64,000 nucleotides of DNA from NCBI RefSeq assembly GCF_004798865.1, contig NW_025335468.1:4851587-4915586 (forward strand). Reading direction: 5' to 3'. A program made the position numbers and the translations under genes. Source of the DNA: Varanus komodoensis (lineage: Eukaryota; Chordata; Lepidosauria; Squamata; Varanidae). The notes beneath the pieces are model-generated. The model saw only the letters and a program-made list of their open reading frames with translations. It was not told where the DNA came from and searched no databases. This document shows, piece by piece, positions 23,480-35,504 of the stretch (within the stretch, counting starts at the first letter, position 1; every line of letters starts with the position of its first letter).

Positions 23480-23945
23480 GTGAGCTGGTTCACAGATAAT
23501 GCTAACCCATGGTTTGTTGCCCTACCCAGGGTTTGTTTAGCAAACAATCAAAAGAAACCATGGAGTGTTTTCCAAATCTGTTGATTATTTGTTTCCTCGT
23601 CCTTTGTACCCGTTACCATATCGCAAATGTTTTTGCAGTGCTATAGAACTGGCATGTAGAGCAGATAGAGTCTGAGGTCTTGTTTTTAGTTTTTCTTTTT
23701 ACCACTTCTTCCTGCTACTTCTGTACCCAAAAACAACCCATGGTTTGGAGTTCACATATAAGAACAACCTGTGATGAGAACAACCTGTGATGAAAAGAAC
23801 CCATGGTTCACAACCCAACAACAAATCATGTGTTCCCTTTCTGTCTTGTTTGTAGCTGACAAGTTTTAGTTTGTTAGCATGGTTAGGGTCATATATCTCA
23901 ACACACCACAGTTCAAGAAGCCACAATAGTTTATTTAACCCATGG
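23480..23945. repeat. AACCATGG-word repeat region
   Basis: GCTGGTTCACAGATAATGC opens a stretch with ACCCATGGTTTG, AACCCATGGTTCACAACC and ACCCATGGGTTAAG. These words recur near 37.8 and 60.9 kb, so this is probably a worn copy or cluster of that inverted-repeat family. A tandem duplication of GAACAACCTGTGATGA lies near 23,765-23,790. Confidence 0.4.
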
Positions 23946-24324
23946 GTTAAGATTATCTTCTTTTTTTTTTCTTTTTTTTTTGCAGCTGTTGGTTCTCATT
24001 TTAATATTTATTAGCCTTTAGGTAGTATAGAATTGTATTAATTTCATATTACATTTTATAATAAAAAGTATATATGGTTCTTGTATACCACTTGTAGACT
24101 ACAGTGGTTTAACTGTACCAGATATGTGCTCCTTAGCATTTTTGGGTTGCCTTCATTCACAACAGTTGCCATTCTTTTGTTCTATTTTAGTGTATCAAAA
24201 CACATGTACACACACAGGAAATGACACAAATAGCCAATATCTATACATCTGTTAGAGTACATTGAACAGATGTCTGGTTTGAAAGTTGGGTGAAAGATAA
24301 GAATTGATCCCTCCCTCCCCCTCA

Positions 24325-24440
24325 CTCACTAGAGGGATAGCCGTCTTAGTCTGTCTTGCAGCAACCCCCACCCCACCCCAACCAAATAAAAGAATCATGT
24401 GGCACCTTAAGGACTAACAAATCTATTATGAGAGAAGCTT
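24325..24440 (+). repeat. Dispersed repeat with GTGGCACCTTAAGGAC arm
   Basis: GATAGCCGTCTTAGTCTGTC, then GTGGCACCTTAAGGACTAAC and AAATCTATTATGAGAGAAGC. Same family as the copy at 5059; this one keeps the following AGCTTTCATGAAGCAG phrase. Confidence 0.6.
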
Positions 24441-25407
24441 TCATGAAGCAGAATCTGAGTAATCTCACGTAAAGGTATAAAGGGAACCAGAGGTAGGAGT
24501 GTAGCAGGAAAGCACCCATGCAAATACTACTCAGTCTGCAGCTTGGTTCCTGTACTAAAGGTTTTGGCAGGCTTCCTCAAGCACCCATCCCATCCCCACC
24601 CTGGCATCCCCGTCAGCCCGATCCAGCTCCCATCAGCCCAAGCGGCATGACCGATGATCACAACCGCCCTGGAGATAAGTGGGGAAAGTCATGTCCACGG
24701 ATTCCTTTTCCCTCCCGTGGTCCCCTGCAAAGCGGCTTCAAAGGGCTGGGGACCGTAGCAGTGTGTGGGGAGGTGGGGAGGGGCTGCAGGAGGATGGGGA
24801 AACCTGTGATCATCGCCTCTCTCCCTCCCTTCTGCTAGATCGAGTCCCTCCCCTTGGCCCAGAAGGAGCAGTTCACTGAACAGCCAGCCTGGCGTCAGCT
24901 CATCACAATGCATGAGCTGCTGGCCCCATGTTTTCACCTACTCCCCTTTTAAGAACATTCTGTTGGCTAGGTTGAATTTCCAAAGGGGAGCAGGAGGTGT
25001 CCGTTATGAACAAGTCTGGAAAACCTGGCCCTCCGAGGCTGAGCAGGCCAAAAAGCAGGTAACTTTATGCAGATCTCCTTGGAAGCCCGAGAAAAAGTAA
25101 ACAAAGCTACTTTACATAAGAACTCACTCTAATTCCCTGGAATGGAAAGCCTCTGTAGATGAAATGCCAAATCGGGATGGTGTGTGGCATGAGTCACTTA
25201 CGTCTGCTTGGAAAAAACAACTTGACGCTCCTCAGCCTGCTTGGGAATAAGCCAGTAACACCTTGGAAAGGATTTCATAATGTTTTCTTCATGCCCAAAG
25301 CAATATAGGTTTGGTTGTTCAGCTATTTCGTTACCTCCCTCTGAAGCCGTGGCTGGTGGAACCTTCCACTTGTTCCTTGGATGGACACAGCCCTAACCCA
25401 TGAAACG

Positions 25408-25508
25408 CCCTTCCCCAATTTGGTGCCTTACAGCTGTACTGGCAGCATTGCCTCAGCCAGCATGTCTGGGGGATGCTGGCATATCTGGAGGGCGCCAGTT
25501 GGGGAAGG
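25408..25508. mobile_element. Palindromic MITE
   Basis: CCTTCCCCAATTTGGTGCC at the left mirrors GGCGCCAGTTGGGGAAGG at the right. It is the CAGCCTTCCCCA subgroup also seen at 31,258 and 56,758. Confidence 0.6.
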
Positions 25509-25660
25509 CGGACATGACCCTGGGAGCAGGCCAAGGAAGCTGCAGGCATAGCAAAAGGCTTATAAGGATGGAGGAAGCAGATGGAGATGCAAAGTTTCTG
25601 CCACTGATCTGGATGACAAACGTGTGGACTCTTCCACTTCAGTGCTATTTTTAAAAAAAT

Positions 25661-25890
25661 AGCACAGTGTAGCATAGTGGTGAGAGCTTTGGACTGGGCT
25701 CCAGGAGATCCAGGTTCTGGTCCCCATTTGGCCACAAAGTTTACTGGGTGACTTTGGGGCCAGTCACAGAATCTCAGCCTAACCTACCTCACAAGGTTGT
25801 TGTGAAAATGAGATTAAGAGGTGAAAGATTATGTGAGCTGCCTTGAGTTATTTGAAGGGAAAAGGGGGGATATAAATATAATAAATAAAA
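25661..25890 (+). mobile_element. Sauria-type SINE, nearly full length
   Basis: The tRNA-like head (GTAGCATAGTGGTGAGAGC) has a B-box GGTTCTGGTCCCC. The body has GGGGCCAGTCACAGAATCTC and CAAGGTTGTTGTGAAAATG. The tail is GGGATATAAATATAATAAAT. A RNA polymerase III transcript copied by a LINE machinery is the known mode for this family. Confidence 0.85.
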
Positions 25891-26189
25891 TGCCACACTT
25901 GCACTATTGCATCTGTTTGTCAGCTCTCTATTTCGATCCACATATTCCAAATGCCTATACAAGAATACTGCAGATCTGAAATGAGCATCTGGTGTAGTGC
26001 TGTGAAGCAGGCCGAGGAAATAGGAATTCCTGTGCAGCGCAGCCCCAAGAAAACCCCCACAATACCGCAGTGTGTTTTCTTAAATCCTGACTGCTGCTTT
26101 CACAATCCCATTTATCAGTGAGGTTCTATACAGCAGGGTTTCTCCTAATCCAAGAGGAGAGACGGCAAGGGGGATCTGAAAGCTGGTTT

Positions 26190-26535
26190 ATCTATGGGTT
26201 ACTTAACTATGAAGAATCCAGAAAGAGTATCCGTGCTTTGTTGATGGGCTGTGAACTCTGGGTTGTCTAACCCATAGGCCTGGAGCTGCTTCTTCCACCA
26301 GGTAACAGAGGCAGCAGGCAGGAGCAGCTGTTCCAAATGCCGGTACTACTGTTCCACAGTGGAATTTGCGATGGGGCAGGGAGGAGGCCAAAGAAGTGGG
26401 AAACAAGCAACTTGGAGATTAAGAAAACCAGTAACACTTTATTTAATAGTCTGCCAGACAACTCCTAGAAAGGGCAACAAACCACGAGTTCAATAAACCA
26501 TGGTTTAGCACCATGTGCAAACCAAGCCTGTGAAA
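26190..26535. repeat. Possible AACCATGG-family remnant
   Basis: ATGGGTTACTTAACTATG, TCTGGGTTGTCTAACCC and AATAAACCATGGTTTAGC occur in the order seen in other copies. No ends are resolved. Confidence 0.3.
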
Positions 26536-26620
26536 GGTATAAAACAAGTGAGGGAAAATGAGTAGCTAGGAGGGGCTTGCTGTGGATTCTGTGAGATGCA
26601 GTAAAATGAAAGGCAGATAC

Positions 26621-26858
26621 ATTATATTATATTATATTATAAATACCCCAAGTTTCTTTCTCTTGCAAGGAACTCAGAACGACTTACAAGCTTCTCTTCT
26701 CCATTTATCCTCAGAACAACAACCCTGTAAGGTAGGTTAGACTGAGAGTCAATGACTGGCCCAAAGTCACCCAGTGAGCTTTATGGCCAAGTGGGAACTA
26801 GAACTCAGATCTCCCAAGTCACAGTCCAGCATTCTTGCCACTACACCACACTGGCTGT
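26621..26858 (-). mobile_element. Sauria-type SINE, nearly full length
   Basis: Inverse orientation with an (ATATT)n tail at 26,621-26,640. It contains CTTGCAAGGAACTCAGAACG, ACAACAACCCTGTAAGGTAG and CCCAAAGTCACCCAGTGAGC. It ends with the head, CACTACACCACACTGGCT. Confidence 0.85.
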
Positions 26859-27984
26859 CGGAGAATAACCCTCTACACTTTTTCAGCATTTTGTGGGCAT
26901 CATGCTAGCCATTCAACAAATTCACTGAAGCCAGCAAATTCCTGCATTTCTAATGTTTGTCAAGCAAACATTAACATTTCCTAACTTATGGTGATATTCA
27001 ATATACAATCATTTATTGGATACACCCACCCTTCACAATATTAGCTGATATACATTTTACAGTTATTTTTGCCAAATAAAAAAAGCCCTGGCGTGTCTGA
27101 TGAATGGAAGGAAGATAAATGTTGACTTATTTGTGATTGCTATTTCATGATATTAATTAATGTATAAGTATTAATTAAAACAAATATATATGCATAGAGT
27201 TTGGTTCTTGGGTATCACCCCACCTGTTATTAAAATATGATGAAACTACTACAGGTTTGTCACTAGCAGATATTCCTTGCACAGATCAGTGAGCTCAGCT
27301 GTTTTTGTTCTCATCTTTAATTCCTGAAATTGCACGTAAAGCTTCCAACAGAGACTGTAGCTATGTGGTAAATGCATTTCAGCTTGTGTTGCTCAGTAAA
27401 GACATGACCCAGAAGCCATGTCTGTGTGTTTACAGGCCTATCAGTGGCATGGCTTAAAATGTGTTAAATATTTAACAAAGAAGATTTGCTGCAATGGCTT
27501 ATCCCATGCCAGCCAGTAGTAAATTGTGAACATGGTGTTTGTAAGAATTACCTGTAAGTCTTACTCATTCAACATAATTGTTCATTCCCTAGGTCCAGGT
27601 AATTAAATGGGTGATCATTTTATAGCAGGAAACCTGCAACAATTTTCTTTTCTATGAACCCTTTTTGCTTGATTTATTTCTAAAAGAATTGTGTTCACAT
27701 ACTAAAAATCATACTAACATCTGATGGTTGGTATTCATGTATAAAGCATGAAGGCCAAGTTGGGAGGATTGAAGGAAGTGGCTATTTTTCCGCCTTGTGG
27801 AAGGTGGCCTGAGGCAGGATCAGATCATGCTTTTCAAGCACCTAAAAGGTCTCCAGGCAGAAGAAAGCCACAACCTGTCCTCTGCCATCCAAGGCTGCAG
27901 GGGATATGCATGAGATAACAGGCTTATGTTACAGGAAGGCAGATTTCAGCTGAAATGGAACCAGTTCCCTGGTGGGCGGGGCTT
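26859..27984. other. Unassigned AT-rich sequence
   Basis: No gene or recognisable repeat was seen. Confidence 0.45.
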
Positions 27985-28107
27985 GACTCTGCAATGTTGG
28001 GGCATTCAGAGCAAGGCTGAGAAGCCTTTGGTCATGGATGCCTTGTACTGAACAGCGGTCTGGACTCAGGGGGCTAAATAGCTCCCCTCAACTCTATGAT
28101 ACTCCCT
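27985..28107 (+). mobile_element. CR1 LINE 3'-end fragment
   Basis: GTCTGGACTCAGGGGGCTAA followed by CTCCCCTCAACTCTATGATAC is the worn CR1 3' terminus on +, ending at the ACTCTATGAT repeat. Confidence 0.5.
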
Positions 28108-28384
28108 CAGGGGCAAAGACAGTGTCTGAGAAACAAACAAACAAATATAGCATATTTAAAAAGAAAACGTTCACCCTTGATATTTCTTCATACCACATCC
28201 TCTCTCATCAAGCCAGGCCTTGGCTGCCCCACTTAGTCTGCTTATCTGGTGGCTGCTTTTGCAGGGTCACCAAGAGGATTTGGGTTAGAGAAGGGGAGGG
28301 ATGGTGCAGAAGACACAGAAACGTCTGGCTCATTTGGTCACATTTTACACATAGGCAGGGAGTGTTTCTGTGCTGCCTCCTTCA

Positions 28385-28562
28385 CCAGCGGTGGCCTGCC
28401 TGCATACACCAGTTGCTGAGGAGCTTGGTACAAGAGGAGGTCTTGCACCCACCCCGCTTGAGGGATCCTGTGGGCAGCTGGCTTGCCACTGTGTGTGCAG
28501 CATGCTGGACTAGATGGTCCTTTGGTCTGATCCAGCATGGCTTTTCTTCTGTTCTTATGTTT
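28385..28562 (+). mobile_element. CR1/L3-like LINE 3' end
   Basis: GCATGCTGGACTAGATGGTC, TTTGGTCTGATCCAGCATGG and TTCTTCTGTTCTTATG form the common reptile LINE terminus, with a short TTCTTATG-type tail. The upstream part (CAGCTGGCTTGCCACTGTG) also fits. Confidence 0.65.
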
Positions 28563-29587
28563 CTGGCTTGTTTCCCTTTTAACACTGGCAGAAGATGCTC
28601 AGCAAGATGGATTAAGCACATGCCCTAGCAAGCTCAGAGCAACTCAGGCCTGCAAGAATGCCCTCTGGCTTGCCATTGCATAAAATGCTTCCCCACTGAC
28701 AGACCAAATTCACACATCACTTCCTTATCCTTCTGTGAGACCTTGGAGAATCTGAAACGAGCCTAAGGTTTAGATGTTCCCTTCTCCCCATTTCCCCCCT
28801 CTTCTCATGCTCTTCCTAGTCCATTTTCTACATCATCCTTTGGCATTCTGTCCCATCAGACAAACTGCAGTCAGCCTCAGTCTGGATTACTTCTAAATCC
28901 TAGTGTGCAAATCCATTCCAGCTCTGTCTTGGAGTTACATGGTAATGACATGTGTAGACTTCACACAAAAAACGAATGAGCTGCGCAGAAAGTGAAATGC
29001 ATCATTTGTTGTCTGAAAGCAAATATGGTTAGCACTAGCCGTAGTTGGTCTGATATGTCAAAAGATATTGTTATGTAAACCCAGAAAGTGAAGAGAATCT
29101 GTAAAGAAGGTGCAGGTGAGAGGGAAATGTAGGGGAGGGTGTAAGTCCATGGCACGTGCTCAGTTCTCCAAACCGTGGTTCAGAAGATTTGGGATGTGCT
29201 GTCTGCCTCCAGTCATAATGATGAAGAAAGCTCCCTTCCAGTGGCTGTGGCCACATGGCAGGTGAGCGGTAGCCTTTATTATGGCAATGTGAGCAGAAAG
29301 ATAATCCCTGAAAATACAACCATTCTTCTTCACAGAAAGACAATGAGCAGCTTGGCACATCATCATGCAGATCCACCCAGCAAATAAACAATGGTATTTT
29401 TCCTGTGCAGAAAATTAGTGACCTCCATTGATTTAAAAAAATAACCACACTTGCACAACTGTGAACACCTGCAGTTGCATGGGCTTGTGGATGAGAAGGC
29501 TTGAGTGCACAGTGTGTGCTCACATGCGCCAAGTCTAGCTGGTACCTACACTGGCATTGCTCCTCAGAGGCAGCAGGCAAATCCCCC

Positions 29588-29640
29588 CCCCACACACACA
29601 CACAATGCATGTATGTATGTATTTATTCATTTATTTAAAG
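29588..29640. repeat. (AC)n and (TGTA)n microsatellites
   Basis: An alternating CA run followed by ATGTATGTATGTATT and TTTATT units, next to a minus-strand LINE tail. Confidence 0.8.
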
Positions 29641-29710
29641 TTTTCCTATGCTGTCCCATTACTAAAAGTCCCTGGACGGCTTACAGAGGACAAAAAACCA
29701 AAAACAAAAA
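29619..29710 (-). mobile_element. LINE 3' tail, reverse
   Basis: TTTATTCATTTATTTAAAG, then TGCTGTCCCATTACTAAAAG and CCTGGACGGCTTACAGAGG. The same structure, an AATAAA-type tail followed by a G-C stem, recurs at 30,250. Confidence 0.5.
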
Positions 29711-30249
29711 ACCATAACAGCAACACACACATTTAGTACCATCCAACAGCTGTCAGAGCATGAGCTGTCAGGTGTAATCAAAGGTGTGTTCAATATTAGC
29801 TGTAAAAAGGGGTGTGTGTTGGAGGGTTGAGATTTAAACTTCCTTTACACCAAGATCCTCATTTGCAGCCATCTCTTCAGTTCCCACAATGGTGCACATT
29901 TTGCACCTTGTCTTGAGTCTCTACATTCTCAGGAAAGAACAAAAAATGTACTCCCTTACTTTTTCCAAAAGTTTGAGTCCTTCTAAGAAGGGGAAATTGA
30001 GTAGGAACTGGGGGATTTGGACAGGGACATGCGTCTGTGTATGTTTAAATCATCCCCAAATCCTTCTTCACAGGTAAAGATCCCTCACACTGTCTGTTAC
30101 ATCTGACAGGTCAACATTTTGACAGCTGTCACATGTAACCAAATTTTGCTGGTGGGGGATTTAGCTGCTTGACAGCCAGTTTTTGCCATGGAGCTGCATG
30201 GCAAGAGCATCAATGGGATTTTGCCCTTTTTAGCTGATTCTCCATTCCA

Positions 30250-30326
30250 CTGATTTATTTTATTTTATTTATTAAAAGCTTTTGTTATGTTGTCCTATTA
30301 TACAAGATCTCAGGACGGCTTACCAT
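30250..30326 (-). mobile_element. LINE 3' tail, reverse
   Basis: TTTATTTTATTTATTAAAAG, then TGTTGTCCTATTATACAAG and CTCAGGACGGCTTACC. Same family and same orientation as 29,619-29,710. Confidence 0.5.
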
Positions 30327-30364
30327 ATTCAAAATTTGTTGTCCAGGTTTGAATAGCTATGGGT

Positions 30365-30492
30365 TGTTGGGTGGTGTATTGCCCATGCGCAAGCCACCCT
30401 GGGGAAATCAGTCTGGCTTAACATGACACAGCAAGCATCATCATCAACCCACATGGCAACCATTGTGGGTTGCCATGCTGTGCATACCCAGT
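30365..30492. repeat. Dispersed repeat shared with 52.8 kb
   Basis: CAAGCCACCCTGGGGAAATC, GGCTTAACATGACACAGC and GGTTGCCATGCTGTGC parallel CAAGCCACCCTGTGGGAAGT, GGCTCACACAATATGACAAC and TGTGGCTTGTCACC at 52,822-52,890. It looks like a variant of the AACCCA-word family. Confidence 0.4.
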
Positions 30493-31257
30493 CCATGAGT
30501 GTTTCTCGGAATACCTGATCTGAGGGATAAACAGGAATTGCCATAACTTCCTGATTTTGAGTTCCCCATGCAAGGCTGGCACTGGCATAGAGAGTGCCCT
30601 GGGCAAGGGGCCACTTTGGTCGGTTTGGCAGTATTGCCGAGTGATGCGGCTTCTGTAGAATTGTAGAACCTAGCCAAGTAAGGCTGTGTTCTGCTGATTT
30701 GTACTGAGAACAAACAAGATCAAGCCTGCAGTTGGAAAGGAAACATACTTTGGAGCGATGACTTTCACTTTCATGGTTAATATCCAAACAAGCTGTAGAA
30801 AGTTGAAAGAAGTTAAAGATACTTAAGGTGCCACTTAAAGTGCAAATTCGGAAGGCTATGGCTATCCCACTGAGCGTGGGGGCAAGATGGCCTCCATGCG
30901 CCCCTCGCCCTACAAGCCATTTAGGCAGATGAGTCCAGCTGTCTCCCCCATGCTCAGGAGCGGAGCCTAAGTTTGGCAGAGGCCAGGAGTGCCTCACACT
31001 CCCCTGCATGCTCCCTGCAGTGCCTGTCCTGAAGATGGCCTCCCATCTTCCTGGCCTCAGCTGGCCCGGGAGGAACAGCGCCAGGGGCCCTCCAGGGGCA
31101 GAGTCCCCTCTGCAACCTCCAGTGGCTTTTCCCACGCCATGGCGGGGTGGGTGGGTGTTAGCCAGCCCTAGGACTCTCCCCTTGCTGCTCCTTTCAGTGC
31201 ACTCAAGAAGCCCTGAGGCAGCGAGTTTAACTTGGCGAGCCCAGGCCCTGCCTACTG

Positions 31258-31362
31258 CAGCCTTCTCCAGCCTGCCCTCCAGACATGTTGGACTATAGCT
31301 CCCATCATCCCCAGACACTTGTAGTCAAACACATCTGAAAGGCACCAGACTGGGGAAGGCTG
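31258..31362. mobile_element. Palindromic MITE
   Basis: CAGCCTTCTCCAGCCTGCCC at the left mirrors GGCACCAGACTGGGGAAGGCTG at the right. The interior has GGACTATAGCTCCCATCATC and CTTGTAGTC. Confidence 0.65.
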
Positions 31363-32831
31363 GATGGCTGCAAACAGGAAGCTGGGTTAGGGGGGGTGCG
31401 TCATGTGTTCCAGCAAGGCAGCCTGTCGTGTTTTCGTTCTGCTTCCCAGTCACCGCTGGGAGGGGGCCGTGCCAGGCCCTGGGGGTGTGCTTGACATGAA
31501 AGCGTTGGCAGCCATCTCTTCACAGTCCCCTTGGGATCAGAGGCGCTGCGTCTGCCTTGGCCAGCCTTTCTCCAGGCCCCTCATCGTGCTCCGACCTGCA
31601 TGTTCCTTGAGTGAAGCGCAGGGCGTTGGCTGCCTGCATCTGGTGTCTCTCGAGTTAGTAAGGCAGCATATTTTTCAGCTTCATGTTTGTCTTCTGCTGA
31701 ATGCCTGCAATGTGAAACATTTATGCTCAAGAACAAGGTGTGCTGTTTCAAGGTTTCACAACATCCGCCCTTTTTCCATGTATGATGTCCAAGTTCCTAT
31801 TTGTTGGCTGGGGCTCGAGAAATGCTCCTCCTTGCCTCTGAATGATGAATGCCGCCCTTTCTACGGAGCGCTAGAACCGGGTGTTGCTTCCAGCCCCACT
31901 GGCAGTAATAGCCACCTGTGGTTTTCTGCAGAGGTCAGTTCGGTGCTTTCTAAGGTTTGGTCCACAGATGGGAGCAGATCCAGACATGGGTCTGTCCCAG
32001 CCAAGAGGGAGGGCAGGCCCATGGACAGAGGTGCCGCATCCTGTCCTTCCAGCTCTCTCTCCTGCTGCTTTTCTCCCAAACGGGCTCATTTCTAGTATTA
32101 GAGCCCAGCTGGGGGAGATATATTTGTGTGTACACATGCATGTGCATGTGTGTTGGGGTGGGGGGGAAGAGGGGCAGAGGGAAGATTCAGCCCCCACCAA
32201 GTCCATGTGCTCCTTTTCCCCTTTAGGCCGCCCTATTTGCACTTTACAAATAAATAGACCCATATGAAAACTAAGGTCGCTAATTCTGCATTGCCTAAAG
32301 AAAAGGGCATGCATCACCAAAGAGGGAGGGTAGGGAGGAAGAGGGTGTGGGGCTTTGTATCAAATTTGCACATGCTAATTTATAAGGATAGAGACACATT
32401 TAGAAATATTTTATAATTAAATGCAATACAAGTTATCATGGTGGGGAAGGTGTAACACCTGGAGGGCACAGGGTTGCCTACCCTCATATTTATCAACATC
32501 ATCATAATCATCATCATTATTTAATATTTTATTTAATAATAATTAAAACTATTCATTAAAAATTACTCCCCCAGGGTTCACAACAGAGGATTTCTAGAGT
32601 GTGCAAAGTAGTTCTCACATGGTACAAACTGCCATGTGTGCCACAAACGAAGAAGGCAGCTTAGAGTTCGGTGAATTGCACACGGAGGCGCTCACCAGGG
32701 ATGCAAATGCCGGCGGGGAAATAACAGAGGCAGGTGGCCATGGTGAAGGCGAAGGCACACACCTGTGCATCTCTGGGCAGAAAAAAGCCCCAGCACTCCC
32801 AGCATGCCCCAGCCAGCCATGCTGGGACAGC

Positions 32832-33030
32832 CAGTGAGGTGTGATGGACTGGAGCTGGGAGACCCGAGTTCTCGTCCCCAGGCAGCCCTGGAGCTCATGG
32901 GGTGACTCTGGGCCAGTCACGCGCTCGCAGCCAAACCTACCTCACGGGTTTGTTGTGAGAATGAAAGTGAAGTAGAGGAGAATTATGTAAGCCATTGTGA
33001 GTTCCTTGCAAGAATGCAATGTAATAATTG
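32832..33030 (+). mobile_element. Sauria-type SINE
   Basis: TGGACTGGAGCTGGGAGACC, the B-box GAGTTCTCGTCCCC, CTGGGCCAGTCACGCG, ACCTACCTCACGGG and GAGTTCCTTGCAAGAATG. The tail is a short AATGTAATAA. Confidence 0.8.
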
Positions 33031-34680
33031 CCATTACTTCCTCATTATCATTATATTGCCATCATTGTCGTCATCTTGTATTGCAAGTGAATGGATTGAG
33101 ACATTGCACCTTACCTATCTTAATGCATTCACTTTCATTTCAAAGCATCCACACTCCTCCTCTGAAATGTGGGGAAATGGCCATGCCCACAGAGCAGGCA
33201 AAGAGCAGTGCCCGGAGATGGGGTGCATTGATAACACGATAGCCAAGGAGACGGAGGCTGGTGCTCCATAATGGAGCAGTCCTGTCAGCAGGAAGACTGC
33301 ACATGCTTCAGCAAATGACCTTAATCTTGAATGAGCTCTGGGTGGGAGCTGAGCTCTGTGATCTACCGACACGCCCGTGAGTGGAAATATCCTAAGTGGA
33401 AAGGGGATGCTTTGATCCTGGATTCCTGCTCTCCCCATTGGCAGCCCCCCACCCACTGCTCTTTGGTAAGCAGAGAGATGGAAAGCGTTGGTTGCATCTT
33501 CTCATATCATGGGTGTAGTCAATGTGGTATATACTGTATGTGTTTGCTTATCTATGCCACCTTTCTGGCCAAAGACACCCTTCCCAAAGCCAGCCTGTAA
33601 ACATGATTAAATGATGTGAAACCGTTTCATGAAATACATCTCAAATAATCCAATTACACAATTAGAACATACTTTATTTTTAGTAAAATACAGATTGAAA
33701 CAGAAACAATATAAAGGTCTGCTTATAAGTTAACAAAGAAGGAGCCACAGGTGCTTCCTTCATGAGAGTGTGCCAGAAATATGGGGCCAACACTAAAAAG
33801 GCTCTGTCTATAAAGCTGATGAACTGATGGACTTTGGCTTAAATGGTTGTAGATTCTAGGGGTTAGTGTAAATGTATCAGATATGAAATAGAAATATATG
33901 TATGCACACACACACATGTAGATATGCATATGGCATCAGTGTACAATGCCCTCCTACACATTTGGTATACCATTAGGCCCCTGGCTACAGGCCTGCTTTG
34001 GTGGCATTTCCAGTTTCATTTTTAAACATTTGAAACCTGCTTTGATAGTATAATATCAGGAAGGATATCCTGTGTGGCTGAAAATGAGTCAAAGAAGAAG
34101 AAGGCTTTCCTCCAAATACCAACATGGCAGTCATGAAACTGCATAAGCTTCTCCTGGCGCTGTGTTGCTGCCTCTGCCGCCGCCACCAGTGCCGCTCAGC
34201 TCTTCCCTAGAGCAGTTCTGTAGGCTCGCTTTCAGCCTGGTGTTCCACAAGGCTCCTGCAAGGCCCTCAGTGGAATCCAAGCGCCAAAGGAAAGGCAGCT
34301 GAGGACCAGATGCTGGTTCAGCTGGGACAGAACTACATGGGCAGGGGAAAATCTTTGGCACTGGAAGTCCACACACAAAGCAGAGGACACTTGGCTGGTG
34401 TAGATGTTCCACAGGTGATATGTTCCACCAGCAGGACAGGAAGAGATGGGATGTGGTGGGGCAGGTGGAGACATCAGTGAAAGTGGGGAGAGGAGAAGCA
34501 GCCCCCTCAGCCATGCTCATGGCATAAAGAGAGGGCAATGGATGTGGTGACTGCTGCACCCGCAGATTTCCTCCATTTCTCAAACATTGACACATGCCAG
34601 GATGGCTCCACTAAAAACTCTTTGGAAGAAGGAAACACATAATTTCTTTTAAAAAGCTGGCCAGTCTACCAAGTTTGACA
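33031..34680. other. Unassigned sequence
   Basis: No supported gene or repeat apart from short (CA)n near 33,907. The 154-residue frame on - at 34131-34595 has no family features. Confidence 0.4.
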
Positions 34681-34681
34681 T

Positions 34682-35368
34682 TCATAGAAACATAGAAACA
34701 GAGCAAGCCAGAAGGGGTCTCCCGGGCCATCTAGTCTGACCTCTGGCACCAGCCGGCTCCGCTCACGACATGCCCACCATGTGGACGTCCAGCCTATCCT
34801 TGAACACCCGCACCAATGGGGCCTGAACGACCTCTTGTGGAAGCCCATTCCACACCCTCGGGGTCCTGACTGTCAGGAAGTGCTTCCTGGCATCCAAATG
34901 GAACCTTGGCTCCCTGAGCTTTGGAGCGTGTCCTGCCTTCCTCTGCAGGGGAGAACAGGTCTCTACCCATCTCCATGTGACATCCCCTCACATACCTGTA
35001 TGTCGCCAACAGATCCCCTCTGAGTCTCCTCTTCTCCAGGCTGAAGAGACCCAGTTCCCTCAGTCTCGCCTCATACAGCATCCCCTGCAAACCAGCCACC
35101 AACCTTGTGGCCCTGCACTGCACTGACTCCAACCTGGCTATATCCTTTCTGTAATGAGGGGCCCAAAACTGAACACATTACTCCAATTGCGGCGCACCAG
35201 AGTCATGTAGAGTGGTAGTAATACCTCTCTTGATCTAGAAACCACACTTCTGGCTATGCAACCAAGGGTGGCATTCGCCCTCTTGACCACCGCATCTCAC
35301 TGCTGACTCATGTTTAGCCTGCAGTCAACCAGTATCCCGAGGTCCCTTTCACAAGTGCTGCTAAACTT
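34682..35368 (-). mobile_element. CR1 LINE, 3' portion
   Basis: On + it starts with TCATAGAAACATAGAAACAG, the inverse of the CR1 3' end. It continues with CCCATTCCACACCCTCGGGG, TCTCCTCTTCTCCAGGCTGA and ACCAGTATCCCGAGGTCCC. It is 5'-truncated and a different subfamily from the copy at 18.4 kb. It abuts an L2 3' fragment. Confidence 0.85.
34794..35132 (-). pseudogene. CR1 ORF2 C-terminal remnant
   Basis: A 112-residue open stretch on -. Its start, [14 protein letters not shown] followed by [20 protein letters not shown] and TYRYVRG, is the conserved end of the CR1 reverse-transcriptase protein. About 60 residues match the family and the rest reads into the normally untranslated 3' part. RT catalytic motifs are absent because the element is truncated. 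It is not a host gene. Confidence 0.8.
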
Positions 35369-35504
35369 CTAAACAGACTATATTAATTTCCTTGGTTCTA
35401 ACCTCGCACCAGGGTGAAAATATTTATTTTGGATGTGTAGGTTCATGTATCAACTGTCTCAGTGCCCTTCAGGCTGTTTTAACATCAAGGCTGTGTCTAA
35501 ATCT

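Noticed and set aside
25661-25735. tRNA-like sequences with B-box words (also at 50,436, 32,832 and 63,906)
   Set aside because: They are heads of Sauria-type SINEs, followed by the SINE body, not functional tRNA genes.
28038-28628. A 196-residue open frame on +
   Set aside because: It begins in a CR1 3' end and ends in a second LINE 3' end, both untranslated parts.
30329-31318. A 329-residue open frame on -
   Set aside because: It reads across a LINE tail edge, an AACCCA-word repeat and a palindromic MITE. It has no domain motifs and composition typical of chance frames in GC-rich DNA.
31403-32095. A 230-residue open frame on +
   Set aside because: No motifs, no splice or promoter context, and competing frames on -.
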